A stretch of DNA of 34,778 nt from contig CAYWXV010000028.1 of the NCBI GenBank assembly GCA_964462535.1, positions 1 to 34,778 of the forward strand, in the 5' to 3' direction. Below, piece by piece: positions 24,383 to 34,758 of the stretch. The DNA comes from CAYWXV01 sp964462535 (GTDB lineage Bacteria; Bacteroidota; Ignavibacteria; OLB7). The position numbers and the translations under genes were made by a program. The notes under the pieces were generated by a model, which saw only the letters and a program-made list of their open reading frames with translations, made no database searches and was not told the origin of the DNA. Every line of letters begins with the position of its first letter. Position 1 is the first letter of the stretch.

Positions 24383-27074
24383 GACGATAATCCTCATGGG
24401 GACGAATGACCGGGGTATCTGGGGCGACCGGAAGAGAGACGGTGAAGAGCGATCCGCGCCCCGATGGCCCGGGACTCACCACGCCAATCGTCCCGCCGTG
24501 TTCCTCAATGATCCCCCTGCAGATCGCCAGACCCAGCCCGGTACCCGCTTCTCTTCCATCTCCCCCCTGAACACGATAGAATCGATCGAAGATCATCTCC
24601 TGTTCATTTCGTGGAATACCGATCCCCTCGTCGACGACATCGACCGTCACGGCGGCACCGTTTCGCCGGACGCTGAGGCGAATGGGCGATCCAGACTCGG
24701 AATACTTTGCCGCGTTATCCAACAGGTTGACTAGGACCTGCTCGATCAACACGAAGTCCAGATTGAGGAGCGGCAGTCCTTCGTCGATCTCGACATCAAG
24801 CGTGTGAGTTGCGAGGGGTCCGGCAAGGCGGGCGATCGCAGTCCCCACGACATCTGCCAGCTCAATCCAGTCCCTGTTCAGTCGTAGCGCCCCCGACTCG
24901 ATCCTCATAGTGTCAAGCAGGTTCTCGACGAACCTGTTCAGCCGCTCGGCCTCTTCGCGAATAGTCGTGAGAAGTTCCTTCCTCCCCTCGATGTCGAGCC
25001 CGTTGTCCCCCTCCAGAACCGAGACGGCGCCGATGATCGACGCCAGCGGGGTGCGCAGATCGTGGGAGATCGAGGAGAGGAGGATGGCCTGAAGGCGTTC
25101 CCGCTCGGCGACAAGTCGGGCCTGTTCGATATCGCCCATCAGTCGCGAGCGTTCGATGGCGACGGCCACCTGATCGGAGAGGGCCTCCATCAAGCGACGC
25201 GTGTCGGGTGACTGCCATCCCGACCCTTTGAATCCGAGAGCCAGGATGCCGACGACAGCGTTCGCCGTTCGGAGCGGAAGATAGAGCCACCGTTCGCCCG
25301 GGAGGGTGTCGGTCCCCCGGCCCGCGGGTGTGTCGTGCCCCCATGCCCATGTCGCCGCCCCACGTTCGGCCTCGGATAGAACAAGACCGATCGGGTGAAC
25401 AGCCCTGACTCCAAGGCCTTCATCGTCGGGAAGAAGAATGGCAACCGCGGCATCAAGCGTATGAGCGAACTGCGCGACCACGGCGTCCAGAAGCTCCTGC
25501 AATCCCCGGGCGGCGGCGATGGCGCGGCTCATGGAATAGAGCGCGGATGTCTGTTGTTCTCGACGGCGCGATCCGGTCGCCTGGTCCCTGATTCGTCCCG
25601 CCAGATTGCTAGTAAGCACGGCAACGATCAGATAGACGGCCAGCGCCAGAACATCCTGGGGGCTGCTGATCGTGAAGGTGAAATAGGGGGGAACGAAGAA
25701 GAAATCGTATACCAGAACGCCAAGAATGGAAGCGAAGATCGAGGCGCGCAGCCCCTGTGTCACGGCGCTGATGAGAACAGCGGCCAGAAAGACCATCGAG
25801 AGGTTGGGGAGCGAGATAACGGACCGAAGCAGGGCAGCGACGATTCCGGACGCGGCGACCGCGACGGCCGGCACGACGTAATCGTCCCCCCATCTCTTCC
25901 TCTCCTCATGATGCACCGTCGGCGACTCAGGCGCTCTGTCATCCTCGGTGGCGGTGATCACATGGACATCGATCGCGCCGCTCTGCCGGATCAGGTCGCG
26001 GACGATCGAACCGCGCATCAGTTCGAACCACCAGGGCCTCAGCGATTTGCCGACGACGATCTCGGTGACGTTCTGCCTCCGCGCAAGTTCGAGAAGCTCT
26101 TCGGCCACGCTGGTTCCCGGGATCACGGCTACCTCGCCGCCAAGCTCCTCCGCCAGACGAATCGTCGCGGCGACACGGTCACGATCCTCCTCCGACATCC
26201 GATGATGTCTCGGGGTCTCGACATAGACCGCGATCCATTCCGCGTGACGCCGTTCCGCTCTGCGACGACATGCGCGGACAAGACGGCGCGAGAGCGGGCT
26301 TGGGCCTATACTCACCATCAATCGCTCGGTCGCCGGCCATGGTCCGGGGATTGCGTGCGCCCGCATGTAGGTGTGCATCTCGTCATCGACCTGTTCGGCC
26401 GCCTGGCGCAGCGCAAGCTGTCGAAGAGCCGCAAGGTTCCCCGGCCGGAAGTAGCTTCGGATCGCCCGCTCCGCCAGGTCGGGAACGTAGACCTTCCCCT
26501 CTCGCAACCTCTCCAGCAGATCCTCTACTGATAAATCGACCAGTTCCACCTCGTCCGCCCGCGCAAGAATCCTGTCGGGCACCGTCTCGCGCACCCGAAC
26601 TCCCGTGATCTGGGCGACGGCGTCGTTCAGGCTTTCCAGATGCTGAATGTTGAGTGTGGTGTAGACGTCGATCCCGGCCTCGAGCAATTCCTCGACATCG
26701 AGATAGCGTTTGAGATGCCGGCTTCCCGGGGCGTTGGTGTGTGCCAGCTCGTCGACAAGAACCAGCTGCGGTCGACGTGCCAGGATCGCGTCGACATCGA
26801 GTTCTTCCAGGAGCGTGCCATGATATTCGATCTTCCGTCGTGGGACGATATCAAGGCCGAGGAGGAGTTCCGTAGTCTCCGTTCGACCATGCGTCTCGAC
26901 CACGCCGACCAGCACCGGCGTTCCGCTCATCGCCTTGACGCGGGCCGCCTCCAGCATGGCGTAGGTCTTTCCGACGCCGGGAGCGGCGCCCAGAAAGACC
27001 TTCAGCCGGCCCTGCCCCTCCTTCGAGGCCGTCGCCAGGAGCGCGTCAGGATGAGGTCGGCGATCGTCGGTCAT
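24375..27074 (-). CDS. kdpD: KdpD osmosensitive K+ sensor histidine kinase
   Basis: A full-length (899 residue) KdpD, the inner-membrane sensor that phosphorylates KdpE when K+ is limiting. N-terminal KdpD domain with Walker A GAAPGVGKT (29-37) and a Walker B-like LVLVDELAHTNAPGSRH; universal-stress-protein-like domain (~250-370); four-helix DUF4118 membrane segment (~396-491, including SILGVLVYDFFFVPPYFTF); GAF-like region (~530-650); HisKA with phospho-acceptor His671 (SISHDLRTPLASIIG); HATPase_c with N box near 786 (LLDNAAKYSESG), DEGIGIP and GTGLGLAIC. The start overlaps the kdpC stop as ATGA, so coupling is expected. Confidence 0.97.
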   Translation of the reverse strand: MTDDRRPHPDALLATASKEGQGRLKVFLGAAPGVGKTYAMLEAARVKAMSGTPVLVGVVETHGRTETTELLLGLDIVPRRKIEYHGTLLEELDVDAILARRPQLVLVDELAHTNAPGSRHLKRYLDVEELLEAGIDVYTTLNIQHLESLNDAVAQITGVRVRETVPDRILARADEVELVDLSVEDLLERLREGKVYVPDLAERAIRSYFRPGNLAALRQLALRQAAEQVDDEMHTYMRAHAIPGPWPATERLMVSIGPSPLSRRLVRACRRRAERRHAEWIAVYVETPRHHRMSEEDRDRVAATIRLAEELGGEVAVIPGTSVAEELLELARRQNVTEIVVGKSLRPWWFELMRGSIVRDLIRQSGAIDVHVITATEDDRAPESPTVHHEERKRWGDDYVVPAVAVAASGIVAALLRSVISLPNLSMVFLAAVLISAVTQGLRASIFASILGVLVYDFFFVPPYFTFTISSPQDVLALAVYLIVAVLTSNLAGRIRDQATGSRRREQQTSALYSMSRAIAAARGLQELLDAVVAQFAHTLDAAVAILLPDDEGLGVRAVHPIGLVLSEAERGAATWAWGHDTPAGRGTDTLPGERWLYLPLRTANAVVGILALGFKGSGWQSPDTRRLMEALSDQVAVAIERSRLMGDIEQARLVAERERLQAILLSSISHDLRTPLASIIGAVSVLEGDNGLDIEGRKELLTTIREEAERLNRFVENLLDTMRIESGALRLNRDWIELADVVGTAIARLAGPLATHTLDVEIDEGLPLLNLDFVLIEQVLVNLLDNAAKYSESGSPIRLSVRRNGAAVTVDVVDEGIGIPRNEQEMIFDRFYRVQGGDGREAGTGLGLAICRGIIEEHGGTIGVVSPGPSGRGSLFTVSLPVAPDTPVIRPHEDYRHE

Positions 27075-27643
27075 CTCTCTCGAAGCTTGCCATCGAGGTC
27101 GAGATTGAGGAGGAGGACGTTGATCCGTGGCTCGCCTAGAAAGCCCAGGTCGCGCCCCTCGATGTGGCGCGTCACGATTTCCCGCAAGTCTCTCTGGTCC
27201 ATTCCCCGTTCGAGCGCGACGCGTGGGATTTGAAATTCGGCCGCCGCCGGCGAGATGTGTGGATCGAGGCCGCTGGCGGATGTCGTCACCAGCTCGATCG
27301 GAACGGGGGTCGGCGGGTTGGTCGCGGCAAGGGCTTTCCTCATGCTGTCGACACGATCGACAAGGACCCTGCTCGTTGGGCCGAGATTCGATCCCGACGA
27401 CGAGCCGGCGTCGTACCCCGATCCAGCCGCCGAGGGGCGAGGGTGAAAATACCCCGGCGTCGAGAAGTTCTGTCCGATCAATTCGGATCCGACCACAGAA
27501 TCTGCGAATCGAATCAGGCTCCCTTCCGCTCTGTATGGGAACAGAAGGTGGGCGATGCCCGTGACCCCCAGCGGATAGACAAGACCGGTCAGGATCGTCA
27601 TTGCCACGATCATCAGGACTGCGGGACGAAGATGCTCACGCAT
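27071..27643 (-). CDS. kdpC: KdpC, K+-transporting ATPase subunit C
   Basis: A 190-residue KdpC, the single-pass subunit that stabilises the KdpA-KdpB complex. One N-terminal membrane helix (LRPAVLMIVAMTILTGLVYPLGVTGIAHLLFP), then the periplasmic part with family marks GSELIGQNF, YFHPRPSAAG, YDAGSSSGSNLGPT and GLDPHISPAAAEFQIPRVA. Length is normal. It starts 55 bp after kdpB; the gap carries a CAACC-rich stretch (read on the minus strand) right before the ATG and no Shine-Dalgarno. Confidence 0.97.
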   Translation of the reverse strand: MREHLRPAVLMIVAMTILTGLVYPLGVTGIAHLLFPYRAEGSLIRFADSVVGSELIGQNFSTPGYFHPRPSAAGSGYDAGSSSGSNLGPTSRVLVDRVDSMRKALAATNPPTPVPIELVTTSASGLDPHISPAAAEFQIPRVALERGMDQRDLREIVTRHIEGRDLGFLGEPRINVLLLNLDLDGKLRER

Positions 27644-27698
27644 GGCGGTTGCTGGTTGCTGATGGATCCAACGGGGTGCCGATCACGGGCCTTTACCT

Positions 27699-29750
<2,052 letters not shown>

Positions 29751-29870
29751 GCTGGTTGTTGATTGGTGGTTGCTGGGGTCGGTCGTTCGGGTACACACTG
29801 TCCGCCATCGATGACTGCCGCACCGGACACTAAACGCCACTCAACGTTCATCGTTCTTCGTGCGTCCTCG

Positions 29871-31601
29871 TCAGAAGAGTCGCCCTGCCATCATCATCAG
29901 ATGTTCGACGATAGGGCCTAGCGCAAGCGCGGGGAAGAACGTCAGGCCGCCGACGACGAGAATGATGCCTGTCAGAAGGACGATCCAGATGGGGCCGGTG
30001 GTTGGAAATGTTCCGGGCGAGAAAGGGATCCGTTTCTTCTGCACAAGCGAACCCGCGATCGCCATCGCCGGAACGATGACTAGGAACCGGCCGATCAGGG
30101 CGGACAATCCGATCGTGATGTTGTAGAACGGGGTGTTCGCCGACAGCCCAGCGAAGGCGCTGCCGTTGTTCGCGCTCCCCGATGAGAACGCGTAGAGAAT
30201 CTCGCTGAAGCCGTGCGGGCCGGCGTTCAATGGTCCCTTCAGTCCATCGGGATGGACAGCGGCGAAGGCTGTGAAGCCAAGGATGCTCAGCGGCAACACG
30301 AGGATAAGCGCAAGGACGGTCATCTTCATCTCTCCCGCTTCGATCTTCTTCCCCAGGTACTCGGGCGTTCGTCCGACCATCAGGCCGGCAATGAAGACGG
30401 TGAGGATGGCGAAGAGGAGCATGCCGTACATACCGGCCCCCACCCCTCCGAAGATCACTTCACCCAGTTCCATGTTAACGATCGGGACCAGGCCGCCAAG
30501 GGGGGTGAAGCTGTCGTGCATGCTGTTGACGGCACCACAGGAGGCGTCGGTCGTAACCGTGGCATAGAGGGCCGAGGCAGCGATTCCGAACCGCACTTCC
30601 TTTCCCTCCATGTTCCCTCCGGCCTGGGTCTCGCGTGCCGACACATCCAATCCCATCCGCTCGAACACGGGATTGCCGGACGCCTCGGCATGATAGGCGA
30701 GCACGACCCCCATGGCGAACAGGATCGACATGACCGAAAAGATGGCCCATCCTTGCTTCTGATTGCCGACCATTCGACCAAGCGTATAGGTAAGGCCCGC
30801 GCCAATCGAGAAGATCAGGACCAGCTGCAGTCCATTGGTGAGGGGTGTCGGATTCTCGTAGGGATGAGAGGAGTTGGCGTTGAAGAACCCACCACCGTTC
30901 GTTCCCAGGATCTTGATTGCCTCCTGCGACGCGACCGGACCCTGCGCGATCGTTTGCCCCCGTCCCTCGAGAGTTGTGACCTGTGTGTATGGGTCCAGAT
31001 TCTGCGGTGTTCCCTGCCAGACCATAACAATGGCGACGATGATCGAGATGGGGAGCAGCAGATAGAGTGTTCCTCGCACCAGATCGGCCCAGAAATTCCC
31101 GATGGTCTTCGTCGACTGGCGCGAGAATGCGCGAATGAGTGCGATCGCAAGAGCAATTCCGGTCGCCGACGAGACGAAGTTCTGCACGGTCAGTCCCGCC
31201 ATCTGTACCAGATAGGAGAGCGTCGATTCACCGCCGTAGGCCTGCCAGTTAGTGTTGGTGGTGAAGCTTGCCGCGGTATTGAACGCCAGGTCATCGGCGA
31301 CGCCCGGAAGCCCCTGTGGATTGAGCGGCAGCGCTCCCTGTAGTCGTTGAAGCCCGTAGAGCATCAGCATGCCCGCCAGACTGAACAGGAGCATCGCGAT
31401 CGTGTAGCCGGTCCAATGCTGTTCGCGCGACGGATCGATGCCGCACACCTTGTAGACAAGCCGCTCGATCGGTTCAAGAACGGGATGGAGGAACGTCCTC
31501 TCGCCCGCGAACACCGTGGTTATGAAGAGTCCGAGAGGTTTGGTTACAGCAAGGACCAGCAGGAAGAAAGCGACGATCTGAATAATGCCGTTGAGCGTCA
31601 T
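29871..31601 (-). CDS. kdpA: KdpA, K+-binding channel-like subunit
   Basis: A 576-residue KdpA, the K+-selective membrane subunit related to KcsA-like channels. All four selectivity-filter-like loops are visible: NTNWQAYGGES, GTNGGGFFNANSSHPYENP, DASCGAVNSMHDSFTPLGG and SSGSANNGSAF. About ten membrane segments are present and the protein is a little longer than the E. coli one (557). The start at 31601 is supported by the family N-terminus (NGIIQIVAFFLLVLAVTKPLG). It lies 44 bp after kdpF. Confidence 0.98.
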   Translation of the reverse strand: MTLNGIIQIVAFFLLVLAVTKPLGLFITTVFAGERTFLHPVLEPIERLVYKVCGIDPSREQHWTGYTIAMLLFSLAGMLMLYGLQRLQGALPLNPQGLPGVADDLAFNTAASFTTNTNWQAYGGESTLSYLVQMAGLTVQNFVSSATGIALAIALIRAFSRQSTKTIGNFWADLVRGTLYLLLPISIIVAIVMVWQGTPQNLDPYTQVTTLEGRGQTIAQGPVASQEAIKILGTNGGGFFNANSSHPYENPTPLTNGLQLVLIFSIGAGLTYTLGRMVGNQKQGWAIFSVMSILFAMGVVLAYHAEASGNPVFERMGLDVSARETQAGGNMEGKEVRFGIAASALYATVTTDASCGAVNSMHDSFTPLGGLVPIVNMELGEVIFGGVGAGMYGMLLFAILTVFIAGLMVGRTPEYLGKKIEAGEMKMTVLALILVLPLSILGFTAFAAVHPDGLKGPLNAGPHGFSEILYAFSSGSANNGSAFAGLSANTPFYNITIGLSALIGRFLVIVPAMAIAGSLVQKKRIPFSPGTFPTTGPIWIVLLTGIILVVGGLTFFPALALGPIVEHLMMMAGRLF

Positions 31602-31645
31602 GGCTCATCCGTGTGATGTAGAGAAAGACCGCTTCGTCGACCTAC

Positions 31646-31735
31646 TCAGAATCGTTCAGGCCGCAACAGGACATACGTGAGATAGACAAGGAGCGCCAGC
31701 GCGACGATCCCGCTGAGGACGTGCTCGAAGGTCAT
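31646..31735 (-). CDS. kdpF: KdpF, small stabilising subunit of the Kdp ATPase
   Basis: A 29-residue single-helix membrane peptide at the head of the kdp operon. The reading frame runs ATG at 31735 to TGA at 31646: it begins MTFEHVLSGIVALALLVY and ends LTYVLLRPERF. The shape matches KdpF: short N-terminus, one hydrophobic helix with a central Tyr-Leu, then an E-x-F end. A good Shine-Dalgarno (AGGGAG) stands seven bases before the ATG. In E. coli KdpF stabilises the KdpFABC complex. The reading frame is too short for standard length cut-offs. Confidence 0.9.
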   Translation of the reverse strand: MTFEHVLSGIVALALLVYLTYVLLRPERF

Positions 31736-31793
31736 GGTACGACTCCCTATTTCCTGCAACTTCGCTCGATCGGCATAAGACACGCATCAAATC

Positions 31794-31840
31794 CACTACC
31801 CTTAGCATCAAGGATTCGTCAAGCCCACACCCCGACACCA
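31794..31840 (-). promoter_or_regulatory. Candidate kdp promoter with direct repeats
   Basis: On the minus strand TTGACG (31817-31822) could be a -35 element; the facing -10 (near 31793-31799) is poor. Immediately upstream two GGTGT repeats lie eight bases apart (ACACC at 31827-31831 and 31835-31839 on the plus strand). KdpE is an OmpR-type regulator and such regulators bind direct repeats next to a weak promoter, so this is a candidate KdpE site. Inference only. Confidence 0.35.
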
Positions 31841-31871
31841 CTTTCTACTTTCCTGTCTGGACTTTCTCTGC

Positions 31872-31879
31872 TAGTTTTG
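31872..31879 (+). promoter_or_regulatory. Possible secG promoter -7 element
   Basis: TAGTTTTG fits the TAnnTTTG -7 element of Bacteroidetes-type promoters and lies about 38 bp before the secG ATG. No convincing upstream element is visible, so the call is weak. Confidence 0.3.
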
Positions 31880-31917
31880 CCGTCTTTCGCAGACACTCTA
31901 AAGCAGAGAGCAGCATC

Positions 31918-32319
31918 ATGTTCATATTCTGGATCGTCGTACCGATCGCAATTCTCATGTCGGTTGTGCTGGTGGTCTTCGTCCTCCTGCAGCCCAGCAA
32001 GGGTGGTGGAATCGGAGGCGCCTTCGGTAACCTGAATTCGCAACTCGGTTCGACATTTGGTTCACGTCGAACGCTTGATTTCCTTGCCAAGGGGACAACG
32101 TGGCTCGCCGGATCACTCGGTGCCCTATGCCTGCTCGCCAACATGTTCCTGGGCTCAACGATGAAGGATACCGGCGGACGGAAGATGCTGCCGACGCAGG
32201 GTAACACGGCTGTTCCAACGCCGGTTCAGCCGACACCGTCAACACCCGTCCCGCCATCGCCGGCGCCGGGTGGTGGCGCGGCACCGCAGCAGCAGGCACC
32301 CGCCGGCGGGGGAAACTAG
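31918..32319 (+). CDS. secG: SecG, preprotein translocase subunit
   Basis: A 133-residue SecG, the small subunit of the SecYEG protein-export channel in the inner membrane. First helix at ~3-24 (WIVVPIAILMSVVLVVFVLLQPSKGGG), the conserved GGGIGGAFG and FGSRRTLDFLAK loop, and a second helix at ~60-78. After residue 85 there is a Pro/Gln/Gly-rich tail of about 45 residues (PTPVQPTPSTPVPPSPAPGG) that E. coli SecG lacks; extended low-complexity tails occur in related phyla. Divergent from the kdp operon over 182 bp. A very strong terminator follows. Confidence 0.92.
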   Translation: MFIFWIVVPIAILMSVVLVVFVLLQPSKGGGIGGAFGNLNSQLGSTFGSRRTLDFLAKGTTWLAGSLGALCLLANMFLGSTMKDTGGRKMLPTQGNTAVPTPVQPTPSTPVPPSPAPGGGAAPQQQAPAGGGN

Positions 32320-32342
32320 AAAACCCCAGCGGTCATCATGTG

Positions 32343-32383
32343 AACGCCCTATCGTAACGACATCGTTACGATAGGGCGTTTTT
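32343..32383 (+). terminator. Strong rho-independent terminator of secG
   Basis: A perfect 17-bp stem (32343-32359 with 32364-32380) and a four-base loop ACAT, followed by TTTTT. It begins 23 bases after the secG stop and separates it from pstS. Confidence 0.95.
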
Positions 32384-32420
32384 CATTGGAATTCGAGACA
32401 TCCCCAGAGACAGAGCTGCG

Positions 32421-32466
32421 TGTTACGTGAAGGTAACATCCGCGCTCCGCTCCTTTGCGGTAACAT
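32421..32466. promoter_or_regulatory. Inverted and direct GTAACA repeats upstream of pstS
   Basis: TGTTAC-N6-GTAACA (32421-32426 and 32433-32438) is a perfect dyad, and GGTAACAT occurs again 27 bp further on (32432-32439 and 32459-32466). This lies 60-105 bp before the pstS ATG. It may be an operator for phosphate control (a PhoB-type regulator would bind direct repeats), but it does not match the E. coli Pho box. Confidence 0.4.
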
Positions 32467-32526
32467 TGCGCCGTCCCAAGCCAATGGGCTCTGGGTCCAT
32501 GCCTCATTAATCCGTGTCAGGAACGT

Positions 32527-33396
32527 ATGTACCGCATCATCAACAACGCATTTGTGCTGCTCATGGCCGCCTCGCTCTTTGCCATGGGCTGCGGCGATGG
32601 GAAGAAAGATCCATCGAGCAAAGACAACAAGAAGACAGTCATTACGCAGAAGGGCTCAGATACAATGGTCCTTCTTGCACAGCGATGGGCCGAGCTCTTC
32701 AACAAGGACCACACGGATGTCGACATCCAGGTCAGCGGTGGAGGATCGGGCACCGGAATCGCCGCCCTTATCAACGGCACGACCGATATCGCCGACGCAT
32801 CCCGGACAATGAAGCCGGATGAGAAGGAAAAGGTGAAAGCCAAGAGCGGGTCGGATGTCGTGGAGATACCGGTCGCGCGGGATGGGATAGCCATCTACGT
32901 CCACCCTTCGAACGCCGTGAAGCAGCTCACCATGGCGCAGCTGGGCGACATCTATCTGGGCAAGATCACCAACTGGAAGGACGTCGGCGGAAAGGACGCG
33001 AAGATCATTCTGTATGGTCGTGAGAACAGCTCCGGGACGTACGAGTTCTTCAAAGAGCACGTCCTGAAGAAGCAGGATTTCGCCTCGACAACGCAGACAC
33101 TCCAGGGGACGGCCGGGATCGTCGACGCAGTGAGCAAGGATGAGAATGGAATTGGATACGGTGGCGCTGCCTATACCAAGGGACTCGTGCAGGATCTGAT
33201 GCTCGTCAACGAGCAGGGGACTGCTGTTCCCCCAACGAAGGAGAACATCATCTCCGGCGCATACCCGTTGTCACGCTACCTCTACTTCTACCTGGCTCAG
33301 CAGCCGACCGGTCCAATCAAGGACTACATCGATTGGATTCTGAGCCCGGCTGGTCAGGCGATCACGACCGAAATGGAGTATTTCCCGCTGAAGTAA
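32527..33396 (+). CDS. pstS: PstS-family phosphate-binding lipoprotein
   Basis: A 289-residue substrate-binding lipoprotein of the PstS family. Signal peptide with lipobox LFAMGC (lipidated Cys22), then a short lysine-rich tether. Family marks: ITQKGSDTMVLLAQRWAE, VSGGGSGTGIAALINGTTDIADASR (phosphate-binding loop), VARDGIAIYVHPSN, LGDIYLGKITNW, YGRENSSGTYEFFKEHV and GIGYGGAAY. It delivers phosphate to PstCAB, but those genes are not beside it: the next genes are unrelated. It may be an extra or orphan binding protein, or pstCAB may lie elsewhere. Its own terminator-like hairpin follows. Confidence 0.92.
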   Translation: MYRIINNAFVLLMAASLFAMGCGDGKKDPSSKDNKKTVITQKGSDTMVLLAQRWAELFNKDHTDVDIQVSGGGSGTGIAALINGTTDIADASRTMKPDEKEKVKAKSGSDVVEIPVARDGIAIYVHPSNAVKQLTMAQLGDIYLGKITNWKDVGGKDAKIILYGRENSSGTYEFFKEHVLKKQDFASTTQTLQGTAGIVDAVSKDENGIGYGGAAYTKGLVQDLMLVNEQGTAVPPTKENIISGAYPLSRYLYFYLAQQPTGPIKDYIDWILSPAGQAITTEMEYFPLK

Positions 33397-33423
33397 CAAC
33401 CTGAGCAGGGTTGAAATCCGAGG

Positions 33424-33449
33424 GCCCCGGCGTACACGTCGGGGCTTTC
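33424..33449 (+). terminator. Probable terminator after pstS
   Basis: GCCCCG (33424-33429) pairs with CGGGGC (33440-33445) with a 10-base loop, followed by TTTCGCGTTTACG. GC-rich stem but a broken U-tract. Confidence 0.5.
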
Positions 33450-33583
33450 GCGTTTACGGGCCCGGTGTCACCAACCGGGTAGTCGTATTCGAAGTCACAC
33501 GCTATTGTTGGCAGGTCGCTTCCCGTCGCCGGTTGATCGTATCTTCCCATCCTACCTCGAATTCCCGTTCCCTGGCTGCCCCC

Positions 33584-33757
33584 ATGTTCCACTTCCTTGC
33601 ACTCATGCTCGTTCGACAGAAGATGCGGAACCGGCGTGTCCGATGCCCCAACTGCGGCCGCGAGCACTTCTACCACGCGAAGCATCCACAAACCCATGTC
33701 TACTGCCGCGACTGCGGATCGAAGATAGATCTGCGCAGTGGGGAGCGTGCGAAATGA
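33584..33757 (+). CDS. Small zinc-ribbon protein
   Basis: A 57-residue protein. The ATG at 33584 is preferred; an in-frame TTG at 33533 would add 17 residues. It has a hydrophobic-basic start (MFHFLALMLVRQKMRNRRV) followed by a clear zinc ribbon, CPNCG and YCRDCG separated by ~15 residues. It may bind a nucleic acid or a protein; no family could be assigned. Its TGA overlaps the ATG of the following phosphofructokinase (ATGA at 33754-33757), so the two are translationally coupled. In FCB genomes I cannot say how often this pairing occurs. Confidence 0.65.
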   Translation: MFHFLALMLVRQKMRNRRVRCPNCGREHFYHAKHPQTHVYCRDCGSKIDLRSGERAK

Positions 33758-34758
33758 AGATCGGTATCCTCACTGGTGGTGGTGACTGCCCCGGGATGAA
33801 CGCGTTTCTTCGCGCGGTCACGCGCTCCGCACTGACGCACATCAAAGACGTTGAGGTGTGGGGTGTTCTGGATGGGTGGCGGGGATTACTGGAGCGTAGC
33901 TACAGGCGCCTTGGTGCACTTGACACCGCAGGCATAAGCACGTTGGGCGGAACCATCCTTGGGACCATTCGCGTTCCTGAGCTTCGTGACAACGAGGAGC
34001 TCCGGCAGCTGTTGTTCGAGAACCTCATAGCTGATGGCTTCGACGCCCTCTTCGTCTGTGGGGGCAACGGTAGCCTTCAGGCGTCACACGATCTGGATCG
34101 TCGCTTGCGGGAATCGGGTCGGCCGGGGATGATCTACTTCACGGCCGCATCAATTGACAACGACGTTGCCAACGCCTACACAACCTCCCTCGGCTTCTAT
34201 TCCGCGATCAATCGGAGCGTCGACATGATGGACTGGATACGCGACACGGCATCTGCCCACCGGCGTGTCTACATCATCAATTCAATGGGGCGTCGCTCCG
34301 CCTGGCTCCCATTCTATGCCGGGCTCTCCAGCGGTGTCGAGTATGTCATCCGCCCAAATGAGAAGGTCGACTTCGAGGCCATCGCCGATATGATCGAGCG
34401 GCGTGATCGCGACACACGCATCATCGTCAGCGAGGCCTATCCGAAATCCATTGAGGAGATCAAGGCGATCCTTGACGATGCGCTGGAGCGGCGCAACAGC
34501 CGTCACGATATCCGCGCGGTTGATATGGGATACTTTCAGCGCGGCGGGGAGGCTGCGGTAACGGATGTCTTGCGAGCCAACTGGCTTGGGTTCAAAATGG
34601 TGAAGGCGCTGGCCGACAATCGCCCGGGAGGTTTCTTTGGCGCTTTCAACATTGCGACCGAGCCGGCACGACTCACATTCGACGAAGCCGTCGCACCCGG
34701 CGCGAACCACGACGACATTCCACGCGAGATGATAGAAATGGCGATAGCGTTGCGTTGA
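33754..34758 (+). CDS. Divergent 6-phosphofructokinase family protein
   Basis: A 334-residue member of the PfkA family, which phosphorylates fructose 6-phosphate at C1 with ATP or PPi. Conserved: GILTGGGDCPGMNAFLRAV (nucleotide loop), ILGTIRVPE, SIDND (134-138, catalytic Asp136), INSMGRR (MGR 178-180), VSEAYPKS (E227) and QRGGEAAVTD (R263). Variant positions: the GGDGS motif is GGNGS (Asn105 in place of the Mg-binding Asp), the PGTIDND motif is AASIDND, and the His of GHIQRGG is Tyr260 (GYFQRGG). Substitution at such sites makes the phosphoryl donor and even full activity uncertain. Starts inside the stop of the zinc-ribbon gene. Confidence 0.88.
   Translation: MKIGILTGGGDCPGMNAFLRAVTRSALTHIKDVEVWGVLDGWRGLLERSYRRLGALDTAGISTLGGTILGTIRVPELRDNEELRQLLFENLIADGFDALFVCGGNGSLQASHDLDRRLRESGRPGMIYFTAASIDNDVANAYTTSLGFYSAINRSVDMMDWIRDTASAHRRVYIINSMGRRSAWLPFYAGLSSGVEYVIRPNEKVDFEAIADMIERRDRDTRIIVSEAYPKSIEEIKAILDDALERRNSRHDIRAVDMGYFQRGGEAAVTDVLRANWLGFKMVKALADNRPGGFFGAFNIATEPARLTFDEAVAPGANHDDIPREMIEMAIALR

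Noticed and set aside
31736..31917. Possible riboswitch in front of kdpF
   Set aside because: I looked for an extended conserved structure such as the c-di-AMP (ydaO-type) motif known upstream of some K+ transport genes and saw none; the likely leader is too short.
32343..32383. The long perfect hairpin as an insertion-sequence end or attachment site
   Set aside because: It sits 23 bases after the secG stop and ends in a T-run, which is explained fully as an intrinsic terminator.
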